A stretch of DNA of 26,993 bases from Xanthobacteraceae bacterium (GCA_019746355.1 JAIESC010000144.1:1-26993), one strand, 5' to 3'. Positions 14,038 to 21,204 are shown, counted from the first letter of the stretch. Notes: generated from the sequence alone by a model not told the origin. Translations and numbers: made by a program.

Positions 14038-14533
14038 GCCCGAGTCGCGCGAGTGTACGTCCGTAACCGATTCACAATTTCAAACAGCCCGGCGGGCAAA
14101 CGTCAGCGCTCCGGGAAATCGCTCGGCACCCGGCCGCCGTCCGTCCTGTCCGCCTCGAAACAGATCGAGGAGGGTGAAGCGCCGTAAAGCGCTGGTGCGG
14201 AATCCGCCGCACCCGGTGGCCACCTTGCGGTCAGCCCAGTCCCTTCAACGGAAGGGACTGCCGGCCCATGACGCGGGCCGGCGCGCCTTGCGGCGCTTCA
14301 CCGCGGTGATTTCCGTGGAGCCTGGCTCCACACGCTCGGGCCGCGCTTGCGTGCCGGGCTACTTGCTCTTTCGCCCGGTCGTACAGCAGTGCTCCCTGCG
14401 CCAGGGTCGTAGTGCCCATGAGGCGGAGTCCCGAGGCGCCCCGAGGTGTCCGGCTGACAAGGCCGAACCCGCAGGCACCGCTCCCCGCTCCACCAACAGC
14501 TGTCTCCGGTGACGCCCTCGAATGAGCGGGGAT
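14038..14533 (-). other. Hairpin-rich region, candidate structured SOS transcript
   Basis: No recognisable protein is encoded on either strand between the DUF4337 gene and the kinase remnant. On the minus strand a near-consensus promoter with a LexA box ends at 14540, so transcription would start near 14533. The first bases would then pair in an 8-bp stem (GAGCGGGG at 14524-14531 with CCCCGCTC at 14483-14490). Farther along lies an unbroken chain of hairpins (14153-14331), then AT-richer sequence (about 14060-14090). Open frames here have the composition of GC-rich shadow frames. It may be a structured RNA, a dispersed element that recurs in related genomes, or a decayed SOS gene. I cannot decide between these. 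Confidence 0.35.
14153..14331. repeat. Chain of nine consecutive hairpins/palindromes
   Basis: Nine inverted repeats follow one another almost without gaps. CCTCGA/TCGAGG (14153-14170). AGCGC/GCGCT (14178-14193). GGTGCGG/CCGCACC (14194-14213). GGTGGCCACC (14215-14224). CAGTCCCTTC/GAAGGGACTG (14237-14260), a 10-bp stem with a 4-nt loop. CCGGCCC/GGGCCGG (14261-14281). GCGCC/GGCGC (14283-14296). TCACCGCGGTGA (14298-14309). GTGGAGCC/GGCTCCAC around one base (14315-14331). All stems are perfect as written. The density is far above the rest of the window. Confidence 0.75.
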
Positions 14534-14539
14534 GCATGT

Positions 14540-14569
14540 GATGTAGAACAAAAGAAGAACATTTGTCAA
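14540..14569 (-). promoter_or_regulatory. Promoter with LexA box in its spacer
   Basis: Read on the minus strand: TTGACA (plus 14564-14569) is a consensus -35. It is followed by an 18-nt spacer and then TACATC (14540-14545), which within CTACATC matches the alphaproteobacterial housekeeping -10 form GCTANAWC in 7 of 8 positions. The spacer holds GTTCTTCTTTTGTTC (14546-14560), an exact GTTC-N7-GTTC LexA operator. A LexA site between -35 and -10 is the classic repression layout. The promoter points toward lower coordinates, into the hairpin-rich gene-free region. Confidence 0.65.
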
Positions 14570-14637
14570 ATGCAGGTCCGCGAGTGCCGGCGACGGTTGC
14601 GCCGTGCCGCCGGTCAGCGCGCCATCCGGAAACGGCA

Positions 14638-14869
14638 TCAGTTCAGTGGCAACACGATCTCGAAGGCTGCGCCGTGCGGGTTGGCCTCGCGATCGACAGC
14701 CGACCGCCATGGGACTCGACGATGGAGCGGCAGATCGAAAGGCCTATGCCCAGGCCCGTGCCCATGCAGCTGCTCTTGGTGGTGACGAACGGCTCGAACA
14801 TCCGCGCCGCGACCTGCGGATCGATGCCGGGACCCGAATCCTCGACCGCGATGATGAACTCGCCGGATT
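14638..14869 (-). pseudogene. Histidine kinase C-terminal remnant (ATPase domain)
   Basis: About 77 codons of a sensor histidine kinase survive: [19 protein letters not shown] (G1 box), [10 protein letters not shown] (F box), and [20 protein letters not shown] (G2 box). The sensor part, the phosphorylated-His helix and the N box are missing. At about 14690 the frame shifts. The expected ending [15 protein letters not shown] then continues in another frame to a stop at 14638-14640, instead of the early stop at 14643-14645. The 5' edge at 14870 is the border of a dispersed repeat, so repeat insertion or recombination probably removed the front. The lesions mean it cannot make an active kinase. 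Confidence 0.85.
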
Positions 14870-14974
14870 CCGTCCGAAGGACGGCGTCGCTTCGCTCGCC
14901 CATGTCCCGGCTATCGACGCCTTCCTGAGGAGCCAAGGCGTGGACGCCCGCGACAAGCGCGGGCATGACGACGG
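14870..14974. repeat. Dispersed repeat family 1, copy B
   Basis: Inverted copy of the element at 7938-8067. It shares the CCGTCCGAAGGACGG palindrome (14870-14884), the adjoining GCTTCGCTCGCCCATGTCCC, and the GGGCATGACGACGG end (14961-14974). The copies match in nearly every base over about 45 bp of core and are looser toward the outer end. On the kinase side it stops right after the palindrome and lacks the last approximately 20 bp present in copy A, so this end is truncated at the junction with the kinase remnant. Confidence 0.8.
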
Positions 14975-15018
14975 ATGAATCAGTGCGAGTGGAAAACGCT
15001 CCAGTATCGCCGCAGGGC

Positions 15019-16191
15019 TCACTCAACCGGGACGTCCGGGCGGCCCGGCACGGCGAGCGCCTGCGATCCGACGTTGACCGGCTGGACCATCGCTGCGCCA
15101 TCCGGGTTGAAGACGAACGTGCCGGCGGTGTTCCGGTAAGACGCAGCATTGTGCTGCAATCGCGTATAAAGCACGGCGACGCTGACGAACTGATCATGAT
15201 GCAGATCGTCGTGCGATGCGAGGCGCGAAATGTCGACGACCTGGACCTTGGCCTGGAGCGCCGCCTCCTGAACGATCGGGTTGTCGACGTCGAGCGCTCC
15301 GGCCCGCACGGCCCCCGTGCCGCCCAGAAGGGTGGAAAACCGGAGCGCGCCGTCGTCCTTGGAGACCAGCACCAGCAGCGGCGGCTTGAGCGGGCCGAGC
15401 GCCTGCACCTGGCCGCGGAACACCTGGGCGTCGATGTCGGGAGCCGCCAGCACCACACGGTTCAAGCGGGCGATGACCTGATTTTTTCCTTCGGCGCGAA
15501 GCTGACGCAGGGTTTCCATGGTCAGCATGCCGCCCATGCTGTGACCGACCAGAAGAATCTCGCCGACCTCGGGACTGGCGGCCAGCATCGTGAGCAGAGC
15601 CGCGAGCTGGTCGCGTGAGCCGATCGCCGCGGCCTTGTCGGCTTCATAGCCGATCACCTGAGCTTGTGACGGCCACGCGAACAGGATCGCGATGCCGTCG
15701 ACCTTGGCATCGGCCTGCAGCTGCGTCATCCGGAACAGCGATTCCTGGAAGTTGTTGTTGAAGCCGTGCACGAAGACGAAGATCTTGTGCCGCTTGCGGC
15801 CGCCGCCTCTTGGCGCGACGGCCTTGCGGAAGTCAGCTTCGGTCAGCACGGCCTGATCGACGATGGCGAAGCTCGTCTGCGGATCAGGAGGATTGGTCGG
15901 CAGCTCGATCATGCCCGGCCGGTGGTTGGGCGGGACCGAGACGGCGAACTTCGCAAAGTTCAGCGCCGGGGCACGGTTTGCGGTGAACACGTTTTGCGAC
16001 GGGCTTTGACGTTCCCGGGTGGTCGCGACGTAAATCTGCACGGGCTTGTCGCCGGGCAGGGCGGCCACCGGGGTCAGCAACTCCGGGCCGGGGCGGCTGG
16101 CGCAGCCGGACAGCGCAACGGCGATGAGAACGATGAAAGCAGAGCTGATGCTGCGGCGTGCAGAAGGACGGCGATAACCCGGTCCACGCAT
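15019..16191 (-). CDS. Lipoprotein alpha/beta hydrolase (DUF900-type)
   Basis: 390-aa predicted lipoprotein. A signal peptide leads to a lipobox ALSGC with the lipidated Cys at 30. The alpha/beta-hydrolase core follows: HGF at 142-144 (oxyanion region), then the nucleophile elbow VGHSMGG with Ser218. Candidate acid and base residues are D279/D280 and the His residues in the [10 protein letters not shown] segment (327-335). This architecture is the DUF900/esterase-lipase-like family, and the natural substrate is unknown. I use the ATG at 16189-16191, with GGTGGG about 6 nt ahead. An ATG at 16210-16212 would add seven residues and has no ribosome site. It is divergent from the sulfatase gene, with a perfect palindrome between them. 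Confidence 0.88.
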   Translation of the reverse strand: MRGPGYRRPSARRSISSAFIVLIAVALSGCASRPGPELLTPVAALPGDKPVQIYVATTRERQSPSQNVFTANRAPALNFAKFAVSVPPNHRPGMIELPTNPPDPQTSFAIVDQAVLTEADFRKAVAPRGGGRKRHKIFVFVHGFNNNFQESLFRMTQLQADAKVDGIAILFAWPSQAQVIGYEADKAAAIGSRDQLAALLTMLAASPEVGEILLVGHSMGGMLTMETLRQLRAEGKNQVIARLNRVVLAAPDIDAQVFRGQVQALGPLKPPLLVLVSKDDGALRFSTLLGGTGAVRAGALDVDNPIVQEAALQAKVQVVDISRLASHDDLHHDQFVSVAVLYTRLQHNAASYRNTAGTFVFNPDGAAMVQPVNVGSQALAVPGRPDVPVE

Positions 16192-16324
16192 CACAAGCCC
16201 ACCCAACCCCATGCGATGCGACGATGATATTGGAAAATGTGTTGGAATTGTTAACCGGAGCGGGGCCGGCCGTTCAATTGATCATCCGCAAGGCGGCGTT
16301 GTCGCCAATCTGCAACGCGGGCTA

Positions 16325-16340
16325 TTGGACCACGGTCCAA
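16325..16340. promoter_or_regulatory. Perfect palindrome, candidate operator
   Basis: TTGGACCACGGTCCAA is a 7-2-7 perfect palindrome in the 242-nt divergent gap between the hydrolase and sulfatase genes, about 94 nt before the sulfatase ATG. It looks like a dimeric repressor site. No regulator gene is adjacent, so its owner is unknown. The rest of this gap shows no other feature I can support. Confidence 0.5.
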
Positions 16341-16433
16341 CTCGATTCCGGAGCCGATCCTTCCCACAGTCGGCGGTTGCTGCGCGCCGCGCGGACATGT
16401 GGGCGTGCCGCCGAGGCGCGGGGAGAGCCGGTG

Positions 16434-17930
16434 ATGGATGACGATCGCACCCGAAGTCCCAGCCGGCGCAACGTTCTGCTCGGCACGGCGACGCTCGCGG
16501 GCACGTCGGCACTCTCCGCCGGCGGCACCCCGGTGCAGGTGGCGCAGGCGCAGCCCCAGCCGCGGCCGGCCGCGCCGTCGGGGCCGCCGAACATCGTCTA
16601 CTTTCTCGTCGACAATCTCGGGTTCGGCGAGCTCGGCTGCTACGGCGGCGGCATCCTGCGCGGAGCCGACACCCGCCGGATCGACGCATTCGCTTCCGAA
16701 GGCATGAAGCTGCTCAATTTCGCGCCGGAGGCGCAGTGCACGCCGTCACGCTCGGCGCTGATGACCGGCCGCTATGCCGTGCGTTCGGGCAATCACACGG
16801 TCGCGCTTCCCGGCGACGAGGGCGGCCTCGTCGCATGGGAAAAGACGATGGGCGATGTTCTGTCGGCGCGCGGCTACGCGACCGCCTGCGTCGGCAAATG
16901 GCACATCGGCGAGTCGCAAGGGCGGTGGCCAACCGATCACGGCTTCGATGAATGGTATGGCCCGCCGCGCACCTGGGATGAATCGCTCTGGCCCGACGAT
17001 CCCTGGTACGACGCAAGGCGCGACGGCGTTTCCAGCATGATGGAGGCGCGCAGAGGCGAGACGCCGCGGCCGGTGCGGCAACTCACGCCCGACGTCCGGC
17101 GCGACGTGGATTCGGAATTTCTCGCCCGCAGCAAGGCTTTCATGCAACGCAGCGTCGCGGCAAGGAAGCCGTTCTTTCTCTATTTCAATCACTCGATGAT
17201 GCACATGCCGACAATTCCGCGCACAGAGTTCAAGGGCCGGTCGCGGCAGGGGGACTGGGCGGATTGCCTGCTCGAGCTCGACGCCGATTTCGCGTCAATC
17301 CTCGACACGCTGAAGGAGCTTGGCGTCGATAGCAACACGATCGTGGTTTTCTCCGGCGACAACGGACCCGAGGAGCTCGAAACCTGGCGCGGCCATCCGG
17401 GGTTTTTCGAGGGGTCCTACTTCACCGGCATGGAAGGTTCGCTGCGCACGCCGTGCCTCGTGCGTTATCCGGGCGTCGTCCCGGCCGGAAGGCAGAGCAA
17501 CGAGATCGTCCACATCACCGATATGTTCACGACGCTGCTGCACTGGGCCGGAGCGGATGTGCCAAACGACCGCGAGATCGACGGGATCGATCAGCGTGCG
17601 TTTCTTGAAGGCCGGCAGGACAAGTCCGCCCGGGAGGGTTTTCCGTACTGGATGGGAGAGACGATGTTCGGCGTGAAGTGGCAGAACTTCAAGATGGTGC
17701 TCTACGAGCAGAAGACCCTGACCGACCCGGCGCTGAAGCTTTCCACGCCGCATGTCATCAACCTGGTCGTCGATCCGAAGGAGCGCAAGCCGATCGACCT
17801 TCCCTACATTCATTCATGGACGGCGGTGCACTTTGGAAAAATCCTGAAGGATTTTGCGGCCAGCGTGAAACGCGAGCCGCTTGTTCCGGCGGGCGCTCCG
17901 CTCGATCACGTGCCGCTGAGGAGATCGTAG
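16434..17930 (+). CDS. Tat-exported type I sulfatase (arylsulfatase-like)
   Basis: 498-aa sulfatase that hydrolyses sulfate esters, exported to the periplasm. SRRNVLLG at 10-17 is a twin-arginine signal, followed by a hydrophobic stretch. C102 in CTPSR is the C-x-P-S-R signature whose Cys is oxidised to formylglycine in this family. R106, GKWHIG (K155, H157) and FSGDNGPE supply further active-site positions. The metal motif reads VDN (D60, N61) where many sulfatases have two Asp. GGGGAGAG lies about 7 nt before the ATG. A GTG at 16431 is an alternative start. No formylglycine-generating enzyme gene is in the window. Substrate unknown. Confidence 0.93.
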   Translation: MDDDRTRSPSRRNVLLGTATLAGTSALSAGGTPVQVAQAQPQPRPAAPSGPPNIVYFLVDNLGFGELGCYGGGILRGADTRRIDAFASEGMKLLNFAPEAQCTPSRSALMTGRYAVRSGNHTVALPGDEGGLVAWEKTMGDVLSARGYATACVGKWHIGESQGRWPTDHGFDEWYGPPRTWDESLWPDDPWYDARRDGVSSMMEARRGETPRPVRQLTPDVRRDVDSEFLARSKAFMQRSVAARKPFFLYFNHSMMHMPTIPRTEFKGRSRQGDWADCLLELDADFASILDTLKELGVDSNTIVVFSGDNGPEELETWRGHPGFFEGSYFTGMEGSLRTPCLVRYPGVVPAGRQSNEIVHITDMFTTLLHWAGADVPNDREIDGIDQRAFLEGRQDKSAREGFPYWMGETMFGVKWQNFKMVLYEQKTLTDPALKLSTPHVINLVVDPKERKPIDLPYIHSWTAVHFGKILKDFAASVKREPLVPAGAPLDHVPLRRS

Positions 17931-17944
17931 GACGGCGCACAACC

Positions 17945-17977
17945 AAAAAAGTTCGCGCCGGATGCGTCCGTGCGAAC
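17945..17977 (-). terminator. Intrinsic terminator of TPR gene
   Basis: On the minus strand GTTCGC pairs with GCGAAC (plus 17972-17977 and 17951-17956), with an inner CGGA/TCCG pair. The stem is followed at once by TTTTTT (plus 17945-17950). It lies 20-50 nt past the TAG of the TPR gene. The same stem may slow transcription coming from the convergent sulfatase gene. A GC-only stem (GCGCGC) sits beside it at about 17979-17996. Confidence 0.75.
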
Positions 17978-17996
17978 GCGCGCGTGAAAGCGCGCG

Positions 17997-19088
17997 CTAC
18001 GGCTTCAGCCCGTAGCGGCCGAACTCGTCGGCGATGTCGGCTCTGATCTGCCTGGCGGCGCTGATGTCGGAACTGCCGCCGTTCCTGTCGCCCTTGCGCA
18101 GCTTGGCAATGCCGCGGCCGTAGAGCGAGCCGGCGAGCCGCGGGTCGCCCTTCAAGGCGGCGTCGTAATCCTTGATCGCGTTGTCGAACTGGTTGAGCTT
18201 CAGATAGACGAAGCCGCGGGTGTCGAGCACGTCCGGCACGCCGGCCTTGATCTTCAGTGCCTGCTCGCAATCGGCCAGCGCCTGCTGCGCCTGGCCGGGG
18301 CTCATCGCCCGCACCCAGCAGCGCGCGGACCAGGCGTCGATGTTGTTGGGCTGGAGCCTGGTCACTTCGCCATAGTCGGCGGCGGCGCGCGCGTAGTCGC
18401 CCTTGCGCTGATAGGCGGCTCCGCGGTTGTTGTAGACGTAGATCGATTTCGGATTGAGCTTGAGCGACTGGTTGTAGTCGGCGAGCGCCTTGTCGAGCTC
18501 GTTCTTGGCCTCGTAGGCCTGGGCGCGGCTGTTGAGATAGTCCGGGTCCTGCGGATCGACCTTCAGCGCCTGGGTGTAGTCGCCGATCGCGCCGTCGAAG
18601 TCGTTTTTGTCGGCCTTGGCAACGCCGCGGTAGAAGTAGCCGTTGGCGAGGTTCTTCAGCGTCTCGTCGATCACCGCATCGCAGCTCTTGATCACCACGT
18701 CCGGCTTCGTCGACTTGCGCTCGTTCATGCAGGCCGCGGCGGCTTGCGCCGAGACCGGCGCTTGCGCGCGGCGCGGCGTTTCGGCCGGCGCGGGGGCAGG
18801 GGCCGGAGCCGGCTGCGTGGTCCGCTGCGGCTGCTGGACCTGGGCGGGCTGGACTTGGGCGGGCTGGACTTGGGCGGGCTGGACCTGGGCGGGCTGGACC
18901 TGTTGCGGCTGCGGGGCCGGCCGGTAGGAGGGCGACGATGGCTGGCTCGTGCTGCTCGCGCCCGGCGGGTTGCTCGGCACCTGCCGGTAGGGCCCGTAGG
19001 TCTGCGCGCTTGCGCCGGTCGCGAAGGCGATCGAAGCGCACAGGGCTGCGAGTTGCGGCAAATAAGGGCTGCGGCGGTCACGACACAT
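17997..19088 (-). CDS. Exported TPR-repeat protein with Gln/Pro-rich linker
   Basis: 363-aa protein. A signal peptide spans residues 1 to about 28 (ending ASAQ). A low-complexity linker follows (about 29-110) with four VQPAQ units encoded by a 15-bp tandem repeat, then PAPAPAPAE. Cys appears in AAACMNERKS and VIKSCDAV. Residues about 145-340 hold successive TPR helical pairs (FDGAIGDYTQALKVDPQDPDYLN, LDKALADYNQSLKLNPKS, YARAAADYGEVTRLQPNN, FDNAIKDYDAALKGDP), a protein-interaction scaffold. The partner is unknown. ATG 19086-19088 has GGAG about 9 nt upstream and opens the signal peptide, so the longer frame to 19169 is not preferred. A terminator follows. Confidence 0.9.
   Translation of the reverse strand: MCRDRRSPYLPQLAALCASIAFATGASAQTYGPYRQVPSNPPGASSTSQPSSPSYRPAPQPQQVQPAQVQPAQVQPAQVQPAQVQQPQRTTQPAPAPAPAPAETPRRAQAPVSAQAAAACMNERKSTKPDVVIKSCDAVIDETLKNLANGYFYRGVAKADKNDFDGAIGDYTQALKVDPQDPDYLNSRAQAYEAKNELDKALADYNQSLKLNPKSIYVYNNRGAAYQRKGDYARAAADYGEVTRLQPNNIDAWSARCWVRAMSPGQAQQALADCEQALKIKAGVPDVLDTRGFVYLKLNQFDNAIKDYDAALKGDPRLAGSLYGRGIAKLRKGDRNGGSSDISAARQIRADIADEFGRYGLKP
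18841..18900. repeat. 15-bp tandem repeat, four copies, coding
   Basis: TGGGCGGGCTGGACT or ...ACC is repeated four times head to tail within the TPR gene (codes for VQPAQ on the minus strand). Copies 1-2 end in T and copies 3-4 end in C, so it has begun to diverge. The number of units may vary between strains. Confidence 0.9.
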
Positions 19089-19191
19089 GGTTAATCTCCG
19101 GACGCCCCCACCAACGCCACCGGTACCGCATGCCTGTGGCGGACGGGCCTTGAAGCATTCGAGCATCATTGCGGGCTGGCGATGAAACGCA

Positions 19192-19485
19192 ATGCGACAC
19201 GCGCTCTTTCTGCTGCTCAGGTTAATTTGCTACCCGGCGCTGGCGGCGATGCTGGCGGCCGGCGTGGCGCTCGGCGTGGTCTGGGTTAACGGCCAATGCC
19301 CGCCGTTCGACGAGATCGGCGTGACCTGCGCGACGAAATTCTCGCAAGCCTTGGCCGACTTCGGGCTTTCGATTGCGCTCATTTCGGCGACGACCGGCAT
19401 TCCGGGAATTCCGGCGCTCGGCGGGGCGTGGCCGATGGTGCTGGATTTGCGGCGGTGGCGGAAGAGCCGCAGCGTTGCCGCGTGA
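19192..19485 (+). CDS. Small hypothetical membrane protein
   Basis: 97 aa, not recognised. Two hydrophobic segments (about 5-32 and 58-80) flank a short loop with two Cys (QCPPFDEIGVTC), and a basic tail RRWRKSRS follows, so it may cross the membrane twice with the Cys loop outside. It is divergent from the TPR gene, whose start is 103 nt away. The ribosome site is weak. The stop is 15 nt before a dispersed repeat. The membrane-like composition, rather than any homology, is the argument that the gene is real. Confidence 0.6.
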   Translation: MRHALFLLLRLICYPALAAMLAAGVALGVVWVNGQCPPFDEIGVTCATKFSQALADFGLSIALISATTGIPGIPALGGAWPMVLDLRRWRKSRSVAA

Positions 19486-19500
19486 TTGTCGGCGCCTAGG

Positions 19501-19624
19501 GCCTGATTCAACTTCGTTGAATCAGGCCCGTCGCTCATCTTCCTGTTTGGGCATGATCTTTTCCGAAAACCGCTTCACACCCCGGATCAAGTCCGGGGCA
19601 GGCTTTTTCGGGATCATGCCCTAG
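19501..19624. repeat. Dispersed repeat family 2, copy 1
   Basis: About 124 bp. It opens with a perfect 12-bp stem around TTC (19501-19527), then GGGCATGATC (19550-19559) whose complement GATCATGCCC lies near the end, and CCCCGGAT/GTCCGGGG inside. The same sequence recurs in the same orientation at 24871-24994 with few changes. The right end (CCTAG) overlaps the stop codon of the uracil-DNA glycosylase gene, so that gene and this element meet without a gap. Confidence 0.85.
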
Positions 19625-20532
19625 CCCAACGCCTTTTTGATCGCGAGCAGATCGCGCCAAGCGAGACGCTTGCCGATCGGCGAGCGCAGCAGATAGGCCG
19701 GGTGCAGCATCGGCATGGCGCGGATCTCGCGCGTGCCGGTCTGATAGCCGAACCAGCGCCCGCGGTTTTTCATGATGCCCTGGATGCCGAGCAGCGCCCC
19801 GGTGGAGGGCTGGCCGACGGTGACGAGGATGTCCGGGTTGGCGAGCTCGATCTGCCGCTGCACGAACGGCAGGCAGATCTGGGTCTCCACCGGCGTCGGC
19901 GTGCGGTTGCCGGGCGGCCGCCACGGCACGATGTTGGCGATGTAGACATCGGTGCGCGCAAGCCCAATCGCCTGCAGCATCCGGTCGAGCAATTGTCCCG
20001 AACGGCCGACGAACGGCAGCCCTTGCCGGTCTTCCTCCGCGCCAGGCGCTTCGCCGACCAGCATCAGCCGCGAGCCCGGCGTGCCGTCGGCAAACACCAG
20101 CCGGCTCGCCGAGGCCTTGAGCGCGCAGCCTTCGAAGCGGTCGAGGATCGTGCGCAACTCGTCGAGGCTCGCGGCGCTGCGGGCCGCCTCGCGCGCGGCC
20201 ATGACGGCGGCGTCGGGCGGCGGTGGTGCTGCTGCCGCGACGGCGACCGCTCGCGCTGGCGAGCGAAGCGTGTGGTCAGCGCGAGCACTTTCTAGTGGCC
20301 GCGCCGGCTCCTCGTGGCGCTCCGCGCCACTCGGCGGCGCGGCGCGCACCGGCGCACTGACGAAAGGCCTCGGCGGGGGTGGCGCGCTCGGCTGTGTGGC
20401 TGCGGCAGGTTGCGGCTCGGGCCGGTCCGCCGACAGCCAGTCGTTCGGCGTCTCGCCCACGGCGACGTCGACGCCGGCTTCGGCGTAGAAGGCGAGGAGA
20501 TCGCGGGTCGCGCGGTTGTTGTCGGCGATCAT
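19621..20532 (-). CDS. Family-4-like uracil-DNA glycosylase, altered Fe-S site
   Basis: 303-aa glycosylase that removes uracil from DNA in base excision repair. The catalytic region begins GEAPGAEEDRQGLPFVGRSG (160-179), followed by NIVPWRPPGNRTPTP and the MLHPAYLLRSP motif (275-285). The first 110 residues are a Pro/Ala-rich extension likely to be disordered. Family 4 enzymes bind a [4Fe-4S] cluster with four Cys. By the spacing I recall for Thermotoga TM0511 (Cys14, 17, 85, 101), only the second and fourth are kept here (C136, C220), while the first and third are F133 and W204. The gaps of 68 and 16 residues match exactly. The gene begins 2 nt after the stop of a membrane-protein gene, so they are coupled. 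Its own stop lies in a dispersed repeat. Confidence 0.92.
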   Translation of the reverse strand: MIADNNRATRDLLAFYAEAGVDVAVGETPNDWLSADRPEPQPAAATQPSAPPPPRPFVSAPVRAAPPSGAERHEEPARPLESARADHTLRSPARAVAVAAAAPPPPDAAVMAAREAARSAASLDELRTILDRFEGCALKASASRLVFADGTPGSRLMLVGEAPGAEEDRQGLPFVGRSGQLLDRMLQAIGLARTDVYIANIVPWRPPGNRTPTPVETQICLPFVQRQIELANPDILVTVGQPSTGALLGIQGIMKNRGRWFGYQTGTREIRAMPMLHPAYLLRSPIGKRLAWRDLLAIKKALG

Positions 20533-20534
20533 TC

Positions 20535-21104
20535 TCAGTCGAACAGCCGATGGGTGTGCGGGCTTTGCAGGTGACTCAGCAGCAGGATGATGACGCCGCC
20601 GGCCAGGGTTCCCAGCGCTGCGCCGATGATGGCCATCAAAAGCGGCCGAAATTTATCCGGGGCCCGTTCCGCCCCGACTTCCTTGGCGTGCAGGCCGATG
20701 GCGGTGTTGATCAGCACCTGAATCTGCTCGGCGCTGAGCGGCTTGCTCGGCGCAAGCTCGGCCTCGTCCGCGTCGTCGTCCGGGGCGTCCGGTGCGGCCT
20801 TGCCGCTGGTCCCGTTTTTCAGCGTCTCGGCGTAGCGCCAGCGCAGCAGCACGCGCAGGTCACCGCGCAGCGTATAGGTCTTGAAGAATTCCGGGTGCTG
20901 CTCGAACAGCGCCTGCCATTTCTTGCGCTCGGCAAACTTGACCGGGGCCTTGTCGAGCTGCTCGGACGTCAGCTCCTCGCTCGCCTCGAGCTCGGCGACC
21001 CAGCGGTTGAGGGTGCCGGACGGGCGGTCGGCCACGGCCAAGATCTGGATCGCCGCGATCAAGTTCGCCAGGCGATCCTTTTCCAAATAATGGCTGTTCC
21101 CCAT
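20535..21104 (-). CDS. Hypothetical protein with C-terminal membrane anchor
   Basis: 189 aa, not recognised. The N-terminal half is soluble and helical (NSHYLEKDRLANLIAAIQILAVADRP, then LEASEELTSEQLDKAPVKF). An acidic low-complexity linker follows (about 105-118, DAPDDDADEAE), and one hydrophobic helix sits near the C-terminus (about 157-177), placing the bulk in the cytoplasm as a tail-anchored-like protein. It ends 2 nt before the uracil-DNA glycosylase start codon, so the pair is translated from one transcript. Nothing in the sequence shows a nucleic-acid or repair motif. It is divergent from the ETF-QO gene. Confidence 0.8.
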   Translation of the reverse strand: MGNSHYLEKDRLANLIAAIQILAVADRPSGTLNRWVAELEASEELTSEQLDKAPVKFAERKKWQALFEQHPEFFKTYTLRGDLRVLLRWRYAETLKNGTSGKAAPDAPDDDADEAELAPSKPLSAEQIQVLINTAIGLHAKEVGAERAPDKFRPLLMAIIGAALGTLAGGVIILLLSHLQSPHTHRLFD

Positions 21105-21204
21105 CCCACTGCCCTCAACGCCCCGGCGCAGGCTATCATGTTATGGAGGAAGTCCAGGTACAACATGTGCAACAAACGGTTGCGAACGCACCAAGGTCAA
21201 ACCG

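Noticed and set aside
13991..14331. CRISPR array
   Set aside because: The hairpins all differ in sequence. There is no repeated unit with regular spacers.
14038..14533. RNase P RNA or tmRNA
   Set aside because: Fragments such as GGCTCCACGGAAA recall RNase P RNA, but its other conserved blocks are absent. No tmRNA tag-peptide reading frame or tRNA-like ends are visible.
14231..14710. 159-aa minus-strand frame through the hairpin region
   Set aside because: It crosses the promoter and the kinase remnant and has no domain. The hairpin density and composition argue against coding. I have a faint impression of similar spurious proteins annotated in related genomes but cannot verify it.
21105..21204. 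LexA box upstream of the glycosylase/hypothetical pair
   Set aside because: Single GAAC/GTTC words occur, but no pair has the 7-nt spacing.
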